The notes under the pieces are model-generated. The model had not been told where the DNA came from. It made no database searches and saw nothing but the letters and a program-made list of their open reading frames with translations. From an uncultured Lachnospiraceae bacterium (GTDB lineage: Bacteria; Bacillota; Clostridia; Lachnospirales; Lachnospiraceae), in the NCBI GenBank assembly GCA_947631685.1, contig CANRMI010000011.1, positions 1 to 64,000 of the forward strand: a stretch of DNA of 64,000 nucleotides, in the 5' to 3' direction. Positions 25,806 through 34,038 of this stretch are shown here, piece by piece; positions within the stretch are counted from its first letter, which is position 1; every line of letters begins with the position of its first letter. The translations under genes and the position numbers were made by a program.

Positions 25806-26873
25806 ATGAAAAAGAGAATATTGCTGGCATTCGGCGGCTGTTCCACGGAATATGAAGTGTCTTTGACCTCCGCTTCGGCAGTGCTGGCGGCCATGGACAG
25901 AAGCCGCTATGACATCCTGCTTCTGGGCATCAGCAAAGAGGGGCAGGCCTTTTATTTTACGGGAAAAGAAGAAAAGATTGCCGAAAATACCTGGCAGGAA
26001 GCGGACTGCTTTCCGGCCACCGTCTCCATGAGCAGAGGAAAGCCCTGTCTGTGGGTAGAGCGGGGAGAAAGGCTTGAGAAGCAGGATTTCGATATCCTTT
26101 TTCCCGTTCTTCACGGTAAAAACGGAGAGGACGGCAGCTTGCAGGGACTTTGCGAGATGGCGGGCATTCCCGTGGCCGGCTGCGGAATGGAGAGCTCCGT
26201 CATAGGCATGGATAAGGTATTGGCTCATACCCTGGTTGCTCTGGCAGGCATTAGGGTGCCTAAGAGCGTGGTGCTGCGGGAGTTTTCCGAATACGGCCAT
26301 AAGCGCGGGGAAATAGAGGCGCTGGGGCTGCCTGTCTTTGTCAAGCCGGTGCGCGCAGGTTCTTCTTTCGGTATCAGCCGCGTGGTCAGGGCAGAGGATA
26401 TGGAAAAGGCTTTGCGGGAAGCTTTCCGTCATGACGCGCAGGTGGTGGTCGAAGAGGCCATCGAGGGATTTGAAGTGGGCTGCGCGGTCATGGGAAATGC
26501 CGAGCCCTTTGCGGGAAGAGTGGACGAAATAGAGCTTTCCCAGGGATTTTTCGACTACGAAGAAAAATACACGCTCAAGACCTCCGCTATCCACATGCCG
26601 GCCAGAGTGGCTGCCGAGGATGAGGAGAGGATCCGCAAGAGCGCGGTAACCATATACCAAACCCTTGGCTGCAGAGGTTTTACCAGGGTGGATATGTTTT
26701 TTACAAAGGAAAAAGAGATCGTGTTCAATGAGATCAATACCATACCCGGCTTTACCGCGCACAGCAGGTTCCCCAGTATGATGCGGGGCGTGGGCATGGA
26801 ATTTACGGAAGTGATAAACCGGATACTGGAATTGGCCTGGGAGGAGCAAAATTGCGGCAGGGAACAAGAATAA
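25806..26873 (+). CDS. vanG: D-alanine--D-serine ligase, VanG type (ATP-grasp)
   Basis: Joins D-Ala to a second D-amino acid for peptidoglycan stems, 355 residues. The start MKKRILLAFGGCSTEYEVSL and the substrate loop FDYEEKYTLKTSAIHMPARV resemble the VanG ligase rather than ordinary Ddl (whose loop reads YDYEAKY-like with other specificity residues). Other motifs are FPVLHGKNGEDG, FVKPVRAGSSFGIS, GCAVMGN and VFNEINTIPGFTAHSRFP. The start at ATG 25806 is chosen by family alignment; its best ribosome site is about 12 bases away and an alternative ATG lies at 25767. It overlaps a VanT-like membrane gene, which supports D-serine use. It could still be the cell's only ligase. Confidence 0.8.
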   Translation: MKKRILLAFGGCSTEYEVSLTSASAVLAAMDRSRYDILLLGISKEGQAFYFTGKEEKIAENTWQEADCFPATVSMSRGKPCLWVERGERLEKQDFDILFPVLHGKNGEDGSLQGLCEMAGIPVAGCGMESSVIGMDKVLAHTLVALAGIRVPKSVVLREFSEYGHKRGEIEALGLPVFVKPVRAGSSFGISRVVRAEDMEKALREAFRHDAQVVVEEAIEGFEVGCAVMGNAEPFAGRVDEIELSQGFFDYEEKYTLKTSAIHMPARVAAEDEERIRKSAVTIYQTLGCRGFTRVDMFFTKEKEIVFNEINTIPGFTAHSRFPSMMRGVGMEFTEVINRILELAWEEQNCGREQE

Positions 26874-27931
26874 AAAGTCTGGATGATTTCAAATGGGCGG
26901 CCGCTCTGTTGGTGGTGGCCATTCACACTTCCCCGTTAGAGAGCGTTAATATGACTGCGGATTTTCTGCTGACCAGAGTTATAGCCAGAACGGCAGTGCC
27001 GTTTTTCTTCATGGTAACAGGATATTTTGTCCTGGGCAGGGCATACCAAAGCGATGATATGGCAGGGATAAAACGATTTTTAAAACGGCTCTGCACACTG
27101 TATTTCTGGGTTACGCTCCTTTATCTCCCTGTACAGGCATATCGTTTTTTACGGGGCGGCTGGGCACAGGCTGCAGACAGCCCTCTGGTGAGGGCCGGGA
27201 AATTGTTCTGGCAGCTTTTGCAGGCGGTTTTCTTTGACGGTACCTATTATCATCTGTGGTATCTGCCGGCAGTCGGCCTGGGACTCATCCTGGCGTTCTG
27301 GGGACTGCAGAAGCTGGGAGAAAGGGGCGCTCTGGCGGGAGCGGGACTTTTGTATCTGGCCGGACTTTTGGGGGACAGCTATTACGGACTGACGGAAAGG
27401 GTGCCTGTGCTGAGAGCTTGTTATGAGGGCTTTTTTCGGCTGTTTTCCTATACGAGGAACGGACTGTTTTTTGCACCCCTGTTTCTGCTGTTAGGATGCC
27501 GGGCGGCGCTGCAAAATGAGGAAAAGAAACCGGCAGGAACCGTAGAGAAACTCTGTACGGGAGGACTGTTATTATGCATGTGCGGAGAGGGGCTGCTTTT
27601 ACATAGCGCGGGCTGGCAGCGCCATGACAGTATGTATCTGCTGCTGCCGGCTGTGATGACGGGGCTTTTTTCTCTGCTGTTAAGCGCCGGAGAGAAGAAA
27701 AGAGCCAGAGGATTACCGGCGGAGCCTAAGCGGCGGGCCTTTTACAGTCAGGGGCCTATGCTGCTTTACTGTGTACATCCGGCAGGGATTCTGGCGGTGC
27801 GGGGAGTGGCGAAAGTCACAGGCTGGAATTTCCTCTACAGGATCAGTCCCCTTTACTATCTGCTGGTAACGGGAGGAAGCCTGTTCCTGATATGGCTTTT
27901 GCTGGCAGCGCGGCTGCGGGGAAGGGAATGA
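26852..27931 (+). CDS. vanTm: Acyltransferase-3 membrane protein matching the VanT membrane domain (VanTm-like)
   Basis: Membrane protein of 359 residues with about ten helices. It uses a TTG start at 26852, five bases behind GGGAGGAG and overlapping the ligase gene by 22 bases. LDDFKWAAALLVVAIHTSPL, AVPFFFMVTGYFV, YYHLWYLPAVGLG, LAGLLGDSYYGL and QRHDSMYLLLPAV follow the N-terminal half of VanT serine racemases. In most van clusters this half is fused to the racemase; in VanL-type operons it is a separate gene, vanTm, as here. It is thought to import or hand over serine. It could instead be a general OafA-like acyltransferase. Confidence 0.75.
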   Translation: MRQGTRIKSLDDFKWAAALLVVAIHTSPLESVNMTADFLLTRVIARTAVPFFFMVTGYFVLGRAYQSDDMAGIKRFLKRLCTLYFWVTLLYLPVQAYRFLRGGWAQAADSPLVRAGKLFWQLLQAVFFDGTYYHLWYLPAVGLGLILAFWGLQKLGERGALAGAGLLYLAGLLGDSYYGLTERVPVLRACYEGFFRLFSYTRNGLFFAPLFLLLGCRAALQNEEKKPAGTVEKLCTGGLLLCMCGEGLLLHSAGWQRHDSMYLLLPAVMTGLFSLLLSAGEKKRARGLPAEPKRRAFYSQGPMLLYCVHPAGILAVRGVAKVTGWNFLYRISPLYYLLVTGGSLFLIWLLLAARLRGRE

Positions 27932-27941
27932 AGAGAAGCTT

Positions 27942-29072
27942 ATGAAAGAGTGGACAGGCAAAAACCAAAAACCGGGACGGGCGTGGCTGGAAATCTCCTT
28001 AAAAAATCTGCGGGATAATTACAGGAGCATTTTGGAAAGACTGCCGGAGGGCTGCGCTTGTATGGCAGTGGTGAAAGCGGACGCTTATGGCCACGGTGCC
28101 GTTAAGGTGGCGCAGACGCTGGAACAGGAGGGCTGCCGTCATTTCGCGGTAGCAACCCTGGAGGAAGGAATTGCCCTGCGGGCGGCGGGAGTGAAGGGAG
28201 AAATCCTGATACTGGGATACACCATGCCGAGAGACGCGTTTTTGCTGAAGCGCTATGACCTGCTGCAGACGGTGGTGGACGAGGCGCATGGGAAAGCCTT
28301 AGCGGCTGCCGGATATTTTTTAAGAGTACATCTGGCGGTGGATACGGGGATGCACCGGCTGGGGATTTCCTGTCAGGACGAAGAGGGGATAGAACGGATT
28401 TTCCGTATGAGCGGATTAAAGGCAGAGGGTTTGTATTCCCACCTGAGCGTGGCGGACAGTCTGCGGGAAGAGGACAAAAGCTTCACCCAAAAGCAGATCG
28501 CTGATTTTCTGGAACTGAAAAGGAAACTGGCGGCCAAAGGGTTTTTCCCCGAATGCCATATACAGAGCAGCTACGGGCTGTTTTGCTATCCTGTGGAGGG
28601 TATGGCCTATGCCCGCGTAGGAATCGCCCTGTACGGCTGCACAAGCAATTCCCCAAAGGAAAATCTGGGTGTGCGGTTAAAACCTGTCCTGTCTTTAAAA
28701 TGCAGGATTGCCTGTATCAGAACCGTGGAGGCGGGAAGCTTTGTCTCTTACGGCAGAACCTGGCAGGCGGCAAAAGAAAGCCGTCTGGCCGTAATCGCTA
28801 TGGGCTACGCGGACGGGCTGCCCAGAAACCTGGAGGAAGGTTACGCACTGGTGAACGGAAAACGGGCGCCCATTGTGGGACGTATCTGTATGGACCAGAC
28901 CATTCTGGATATAACGGGGCTGGAGGCAAAAGAGGGGGATACCGCCACCTTGATCGGTCGGGACGGGGAAGAAGAGATACAAGCCGTGGCTCTGGCCCAG
29001 AGAGCCGGCAGCATCACCAACGAGCTGTTGAGCCGGCTGGGAAAACGGCTCACCGCGGTTTATACGGAATAG
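27942..29072 (+). CDS. vanTr: Serine/alanine racemase, VanT catalytic subunit (VanTr-like)
   Basis: PLP racemase of 376 residues. The PLP lysine is in AVVKADAYGHGAVKVA (about Lys46); the catalytic tyrosine region is GSFVSYGRTW with MGYADGLPR, and RICMDQTILDI is conserved. HIQSSYGLFCYP and ARVGIALYGC are like VanT racemase domains. It follows the VanTm-like gene by 10 bases with a weak ribosome site (GAAGAGAAG). Whether L-Ser or L-Ala is preferred cannot be decided from sequence. If the ligase makes D-Ala-D-Ser this enzyme would supply D-serine. Confidence 0.8.
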   Translation: MKEWTGKNQKPGRAWLEISLKNLRDNYRSILERLPEGCACMAVVKADAYGHGAVKVAQTLEQEGCRHFAVATLEEGIALRAAGVKGEILILGYTMPRDAFLLKRYDLLQTVVDEAHGKALAAAGYFLRVHLAVDTGMHRLGISCQDEEGIERIFRMSGLKAEGLYSHLSVADSLREEDKSFTQKQIADFLELKRKLAAKGFFPECHIQSSYGLFCYPVEGMAYARVGIALYGCTSNSPKENLGVRLKPVLSLKCRIACIRTVEAGSFVSYGRTWQAAKESRLAVIAMGYADGLPRNLEEGYALVNGKRAPIVGRICMDQTILDITGLEAKEGDTATLIGRDGEEEIQAVALAQRAGSITNELLSRLGKRLTAVYTE

Positions 29073-29119
29073 CTGAAACAAAGGGTCGGAACAGCCGAAA
29101 AAGCCGGCACAGGAAAGAT

Positions 29120-29148
29120 TTGACGGCGGTTGGAGAAAACAGTATACT
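29120..29148 (+). promoter_or_regulatory. Sigma-A promoter upstream of yraN
   Basis: TTGACG at 29120-29125, 17-base spacer and TATACT at 29143-29148, ending 28 bases before the yraN start. It gives yraN-pgeF and possibly the two-component genes a start separate from the ligase/racemase genes. Confidence 0.7.
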
Positions 29149-29176
29149 GAAAAGCAGGAAGTACGGAGGATAGGAT

Positions 29177-29548
29177 TTGGAGGGAAAAAACCGAAGAAAG
29201 ACGGGAGCCCTGCAGGAAGAAAAAGCGGCGGCGTATCTGACGGAACGGGGCTTTCGGATCACGGAGCGCAATTTCCGTTCTTCCCAGGGCGAAATTGACA
29301 TCATCGGTTATGATGGGGATTACCTGGTATTTGTGGAAGTAAAATACAGAAGCTCCGATATGTATGACAATCCGCTGGAAGCGGTGGGCAGTGCCAAAAG
29401 AAAGAAAATCTGCCGGGTGGCCGATTATTATCGCTATACGAAAGGAATAGGGAGAGAGGTGCCTGTGCGCTATGATGTGGTAGGGATATGGCGGGAGGAG
29501 ATCGCCTGGATACCCAATGCTTTTCCCCATGTCTACGGCAGGGGATAG
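29177..29548 (+). CDS. YraN family endonuclease-like protein (UPF0102)
   Basis: Protein of 123 residues with the PD-(D/E)xK nuclease fold signature: GEIDIIGYDGDYLVFVEVKY (residues about 36-55), preceded by KAAAYLTERGFRITERNFRS. It starts at TTG 29177, six bases after GGAGGA. The family is related to archaeal Holliday junction resolvases; its role in bacteria is unproven. pgeF follows after 17 bases. Confidence 0.88.
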   Translation: MEGKNRRKTGALQEEKAAAYLTERGFRITERNFRSSQGEIDIIGYDGDYLVFVEVKYRSSDMYDNPLEAVGSAKRKKICRVADYYRYTKGIGREVPVRYDVVGIWREEIAWIPNAFPHVYGRG

Positions 29549-29565
29549 GGAAGGACTGACAGGGA

Positions 29566-30417
29566 ATGAAAATATTGAGAAAAGGGAAAGCTCCCGTATT
29601 GGAAGAAAAGGAGCAGAATGGGTTATACTACCTGTCCTTTCCGGCCTTTACGGAGACGGGGCTGGTGTCCCATTTGTTTTCCACCCGTCTGGGCGGGGTG
29701 AGCAAGGGAATCTTTTCCACTTTAAATTTAAGCTTTACCAGAGGCGACAGGGAAGAGGATGTGCTGGAAAACTATAAAAGAGTGGCTGCGGTGCTGGGCT
29801 GCGGGATAGAAGATATGGTCTGCTCTGACCAGACGCATACCGTCAATATCAGAAACGTAACCAGGGCGGACTGCGGAAAAGGAGTGGTATTGCCAAAGGA
29901 CTACCGGGATGTGGACGGGCTGGTTACCGACGAGCCTTTAGTGGCGCTGGCTGTCTTCTGCGCGGACTGTGTGCCTTTGTATTTCCTGGATACCCACAGG
30001 CGCGTAATCGCTCTGGCGCATTCCGGGTGGCGGGGAACGGCGGGCCGGATAGGCGGCCGGATGATAGAAAAAATGGAGCGGGACTATGGATGTAAAAAAG
30101 AGCATATCCTGGCAGGGATAGGGCCGTCCATCTGCGGGGACTGCTATGAAGTATCGGAAGACGTGGCAGGAGTCTTTAAGCAGGAATTCGGAGAAGAGGT
30201 GCTCTCCTTAGGGAAGGCTCCGGGCAAATACCAGCTGGATCTGTGGAAAACCAACAGACTCATACTGGAGCAGGCGGGCCTGAAGAGAGAGCAGATCACC
30301 GTGACGGATGTCTGCACCTGCTGCAATCCGGATATTTTGTTTTCCCATAGGGCAAGCGGGGGAAAAAGGGGAAATATGGGGGCTTTCCTGATGTTAAAAC
30401 CGGATACAAGGAGTTAA
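29566..30417 (+). CDS. pgeF: Peptidoglycan editing factor PgeF / multicopper polyphenol oxidase family
   Basis: Protein of 283 residues of the YfiH family. The metal-ligand motifs are CSDQTHTVNI, the cysteine in AVFCADCVPLYFLD, the histidine in IALAHSGWRGTAGRI, and GPSICGDCYEVSEDV. Members act as purine nucleoside phosphorylase/adenosine deaminase-like enzymes, and in E. coli the homologue corrects L-Ser misincorporated at position 1 of the peptidoglycan stem. That second role is notable next to a D-serine ligase and racemase, though the link is inference. Confidence 0.88.
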   Translation: MKILRKGKAPVLEEKEQNGLYYLSFPAFTETGLVSHLFSTRLGGVSKGIFSTLNLSFTRGDREEDVLENYKRVAAVLGCGIEDMVCSDQTHTVNIRNVTRADCGKGVVLPKDYRDVDGLVTDEPLVALAVFCADCVPLYFLDTHRRVIALAHSGWRGTAGRIGGRMIEKMERDYGCKKEHILAGIGPSICGDCYEVSEDVAGVFKQEFGEEVLSLGKAPGKYQLDLWKTNRLILEQAGLKREQITVTDVCTCCNPDILFSHRASGGKRGNMGAFLMLKPDTRS

Positions 30418-30443
30418 AATAAAACAGAAGGGAAAAATGGAGT

Positions 30444-31136
30444 ATGGCAAATATACTGGTTTGTGATGACGATAAAGAAATTGTGGAAGCAATTGAGATC
30501 TATCTAAGAAACGAGGGATATACCATCTATAAAGCCTATAACGGGGAAGACGCCCTTGCTATTTTGCGGAAGGAAGAGATCCATCTGGTGATCATGGATG
30601 TGATGATGCCCAAACTGGACGGTATCCATGCCACCGTGAAGATACGGGAGTGCAGCAGTGTACCCATCATTATCCTTTCCGCCAAATCAGAGGATACGGA
30701 TAAGATACTGGGGCTCAATATCGGAGCGGATGACTACATTACAAAGCCCTTTAATCCGCTGGAGCTGGTGGCCAGAGTAAAATCCAATCTGCGCCGTTAC
30801 ACCAAGCTGGGCAGTATGCCGAAAGAGAGCAGCGCCATATACAGGATAGGCGGATTGTGCATCAACGACGAGACCAAGGAAGTGACCGTGGATGAGGAAG
30901 CGGTGAGGCTGACTCCCATAGAATACAGCATTCTGCTGCTTTTGGTGAAAAACGCGGGAAGAGTTTTTTCCATCGATCAGATTTATGAAAATATCTGGAA
31001 TGAAGAGGCCATAGGAGCGGATAATACGGTGGCGGTGCACATCAGGCATATCCGTGAAAAAATAGAGATCAATCCCAAGGAGCCTAAATATGTGAAAGTG
31101 GTCTGGGGCGTGGGATACAAGGTGGACAGGCAGTAA
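30444..31136 (+). CDS. OmpR-family response regulator (VanR-like)
   Basis: Transcription factor of 230 residues. Receiver domain: acidic pocket DDD at 8-10, phosphoacceptor Asp52 in VIMDVMMPKLDG, and the conserved lysine in DDYITKPFNPLEL. C-terminal winged helix with LTPIEYSILLLLVKNAGRV and NTVAVHIRHIREKIEINPK ending VWGVGYKV, as in VanR and other clostridial regulators. It lies 14 bases ahead of the kinase gene, which is its obvious partner. Targets are not visible. Confidence 0.9.
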   Translation: MANILVCDDDKEIVEAIEIYLRNEGYTIYKAYNGEDALAILRKEEIHLVIMDVMMPKLDGIHATVKIRECSSVPIIILSAKSEDTDKILGLNIGADDYITKPFNPLELVARVKSNLRRYTKLGSMPKESSAIYRIGGLCINDETKEVTVDEEAVRLTPIEYSILLLLVKNAGRVFSIDQIYENIWNEEAIGADNTVAVHIRHIREKIEINPKEPKYVKVVWGVGYKVDRQ

Positions 31137-31149
31137 GAGGGAGTTTACG

Positions 31150-34038
31150 TTGAAGACAAAAAGAGGACTGACAAGGAAGAAAAGTGTTTTATATCATATT
31201 CTGCAGCAGCTGGGAATGTGGCTGGCAGCCATGTCCGCAGCCTGTCTTGTTCTCTACTCTTTTATCAGCGTGAAAGTGGAAAATGAGAATATTGTTTCCC
31301 GCAGACTCACTTATGACTGGAATTTATTTTCGGAGAGCAGACATTTTGACGAAACCGAAAGCTTCGATTCCATCCTGTGGGACTCCCTGCATGACATCAT
31401 CCGCTATAATGTGGCGAAGAGCCAGCTGGAGAGGGACGGTGTCTTTGACGGCAGCAAAGTGATAGACATCCAGAGCTTTGTAAACAGAAGAGAAAACGGT
31501 ACGGAGCTTTCCGGAAAAGAGGACGACGAGTATCTGGTACCGGTGGAATACTATCTGAAGGATCTGATAAAATGGCAGAAATACGGTATCAACTACATAA
31601 GCACAGTCCTGTCAGAGGAACAGTTTGTATTTTACTTCGGGAATAAATATTATGTTAATGCTGACCGCTATCTGACAGGGGAAGAAGTGGACGCATTGGG
31701 AGCCTATCTGGAAGATGTGTATTTGGCGCAGCTTTTTAGCGAGTATTATGGATACATTTCGGGGGACGTTTATGAGAAGTACGAGGAGTACATGGAGAAG
31801 TACGAGGAGTACGAGGAGTACATGGTTGGCCCGGCCGAGGAACCCGCGGCAGAAGCGGAAGGTGTCTCCAAAGGACAGAGCGGCAGCGGCGCGTCAGCAA
31901 GTGTGGGAATCACAGTCACCAAGATAACGGAAATTACGCAGCTTCACGAGGCCATGGCAGATATTCTGCTGGATGGCGGCGACTCCTGCGTAGAGGATAT
32001 TTATGTGGACAGTACCGGGGAGGTATGGGTGGTAGTCAGGATGCTGGAAGAGCGTTACCAGCCCATCGATACCCGGAACAATACCATTGATACCATTGCG
32101 GACTGCGCAAACGGATGGGACCGTTACAATCTTATCTGCGGCTGGCTGGAACAGGCAGTGGCGGACATTTCCTACAATTATGGCGAATACCTGGGCTTTC
32201 AGGAGCGTTACAGCGCGGAGAACAGCAATATTGACTATCACTGTGAGATGTCCATGATGGGAGAAAGCGTGCGGGTGAGCAATTCCTCTCTGGATTCCTG
32301 GACAGGACTGGACGAGTATTACCGGGAGAATTATGGCAGATACCTGATCTACAGGCCGGAGGATATGATCTTTGAAACCAACATGGGAACGGAATGGTTC
32401 AATGAAGAGTCCCTTTTTGAGGCATTTTCCAAATACGAGTATGCCTATCCGGAAACGGCCCACATCTGGCTGGGGATTGATACTTCTTATCCGGCGGAGG
32501 ATATTATTTCCCGGGCAAATGACGCTTACGCGGCCGTTCATCCGGTGGTGTATCTCATAGCAGCAGCGGGAGTGGCGGGGCTGCTTTTATGGTTTGGCCT
32601 GTTTCTGTATCTGAGTGTCAAAACCGGCTGGCGGAGAGAAGAAGGTGGGGAAGAGGGCGCGGTCCTGACCCTGGGCTGGTTCGATGACATTCCAACGGAA
32701 CTGACAGCCGGAATAGGAGCGGGAGCAGCCTGCCTGCTGGTGATTGCCGGAAAAATGCTTTTGGAGTATTTTTATTCCTTTCTGGAAACGGTGTGTGTCC
32801 ACAGGTTTCAAAACGCGCTGCTGCTTAGCGGATACGCGGTGCTGTGCAGTCTGCTTTTCTGCCTTTTCTGGTACAGTCTGCTGCGCAGGATAAAGGCACA
32901 CACTCTTTGGAAAAACAGCCTGCTCTGTATGCTGTGGCAGAAAGGGATCAAGCGCCCTCTGTGCGCGCTGGGGCGGATGCTGCTCAAATTCTACGATAAC
33001 AGCGGAGTCTTTTTCAGAAGCCTCTTTATTTTAGGCGGGATCATGGGGCTCAACCTGTTTTTCGGATTCTACTGCGCTACGGCGGTGATGTATCATAACC
33101 GGCTGTTTTTGCTGTTGTTCATACCGATGATCGTATTCACGGATGCCGCTGTCCTCAGCTTCTGGATCTATCATCATTTAAAGCGCAAGAGGATCATAGA
33201 AGCGATCAAAAGGATTCGGGAAGGGGAGCTGGACTGCCAGATAGGGCTGGAAAAAATGCATGGAGAAAACAGGCAGTTAGCGGAGGCGGTGAACAGTATC
33301 GGCGCCGGGATCAAGACCGCGGTGGAAACCTCCATGAAAGACGAGCGTCTGAAAGCGGATCTGATCACCAATGTTTCCCATGACATCAAGACGCCTCTCA
33401 CATCGATCATCAACTACGTGGATCTGTTAAAACGGGAGCGGATCGAGCAGGAACCGGCAAAGACCTATATCGGCGTACTGGAGAACAAATCCTGGCGGTT
33501 AAAGCAGCTGACGGACGATCTGCTGGAGGCCTCCAAGATCTCTTCCGGCAATATTACCCTGCACCCGGAAAATATTGATCTTACAGAGCTTTTAAAGCAG
33601 GCGTTGGGAGAATTTTCCGAAAAATTTGAAGAAAAGAACCTGACCGTGATAGAAAGCTGTCCCCAGAAAGAGGTCTGCATCGAGGCGGACAGCCGCAGGA
33701 TCTGGAGAGTGATGGAGAATCTCTTTAACAATATCTGCAAGTATGCCCTGTCAGGCACCAGAGTGTATCTGGATATGCAGACCAACGGGGAGGAAGTTAC
33801 CCTGTCCATGAAAAATATTTCCGCCCAGTCCTTAAACATCCCGGCCGAAGAACTGACAGAGCGTTTCATCCGGGGAGATGTTTCCCGAAATACCGAGGGC
33901 AGCGGCCTGGGCCTGTCCATAGCCAAAAGCCTGGTAGAGATGCAGAAGGGCAGATTTGAAATCTATCTGGACGGGGATCTGTTCAAGGTAACGCTGGTAT
34001 TTCCCCTGTTAGACAAGAAAGAGGAGAGCCAGCCTTAG
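31150..34038 (+). CDS. Very large membrane sensor histidine kinase
   Basis: Kinase of 962 residues, double the size of VanS. TTG start at 31150 with GAGGGAG upstream. One N-terminal helix (about 17-41) is followed by an extracytoplasmic region of roughly 420 residues containing a charged tandem repeat of EKYEEYM/EEYEEYM units (209-225). Helices cluster at about 465-490, 518-545, 557-582 and 620-678. The catalytic part is intact: His744 in NVSHDIKTPLTSI, N box NLFNNICKYA and G box EGSGLGLSIAKS. The sensing domain is unlike any I recognise. The gene ends head-on against prs with overlapping stop codons. Confidence 0.88.
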   Translation: MKTKRGLTRKKSVLYHILQQLGMWLAAMSAACLVLYSFISVKVENENIVSRRLTYDWNLFSESRHFDETESFDSILWDSLHDIIRYNVAKSQLERDGVFDGSKVIDIQSFVNRRENGTELSGKEDDEYLVPVEYYLKDLIKWQKYGINYISTVLSEEQFVFYFGNKYYVNADRYLTGEEVDALGAYLEDVYLAQLFSEYYGYISGDVYEKYEEYMEKYEEYEEYMVGPAEEPAAEAEGVSKGQSGSGASASVGITVTKITEITQLHEAMADILLDGGDSCVEDIYVDSTGEVWVVVRMLEERYQPIDTRNNTIDTIADCANGWDRYNLICGWLEQAVADISYNYGEYLGFQERYSAENSNIDYHCEMSMMGESVRVSNSSLDSWTGLDEYYRENYGRYLIYRPEDMIFETNMGTEWFNEESLFEAFSKYEYAYPETAHIWLGIDTSYPAEDIISRANDAYAAVHPVVYLIAAAGVAGLLLWFGLFLYLSVKTGWRREEGGEEGAVLTLGWFDDIPTELTAGIGAGAACLLVIAGKMLLEYFYSFLETVCVHRFQNALLLSGYAVLCSLLFCLFWYSLLRRIKAHTLWKNSLLCMLWQKGIKRPLCALGRMLLKFYDNSGVFFRSLFILGGIMGLNLFFGFYCATAVMYHNRLFLLLFIPMIVFTDAAVLSFWIYHHLKRKRIIEAIKRIREGELDCQIGLEKMHGENRQLAEAVNSIGAGIKTAVETSMKDERLKADLITNVSHDIKTPLTSIINYVDLLKRERIEQEPAKTYIGVLENKSWRLKQLTDDLLEASKISSGNITLHPENIDLTELLKQALGEFSEKFEEKNLTVIESCPQKEVCIEADSRRIWRVMENLFNNICKYALSGTRVYLDMQTNGEEVTLSMKNISAQSLNIPAEELTERFIRGDVSRNTEGSGLGLSIAKSLVEMQKGRFEIYLDGDLFKVTLVFPLLDKKEESQP
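31774..31824 (+). repeat. In-frame tandem repeat inside the kinase gene
   Basis: Units of GAGAAGTACGAGGAGTAC-type sequence recur about three times with nine- to fifteen-base phasing, encoding EKYEEY and EEYM blocks. Such tracts change length by slippage. Confidence 0.75.

Noticed and set aside
25686-26867. A 393-codon minus-strand frame opposite the VanG-type ligase
   Set aside because: No domain is visible, and the plus-strand frame has all ATP-grasp motifs.
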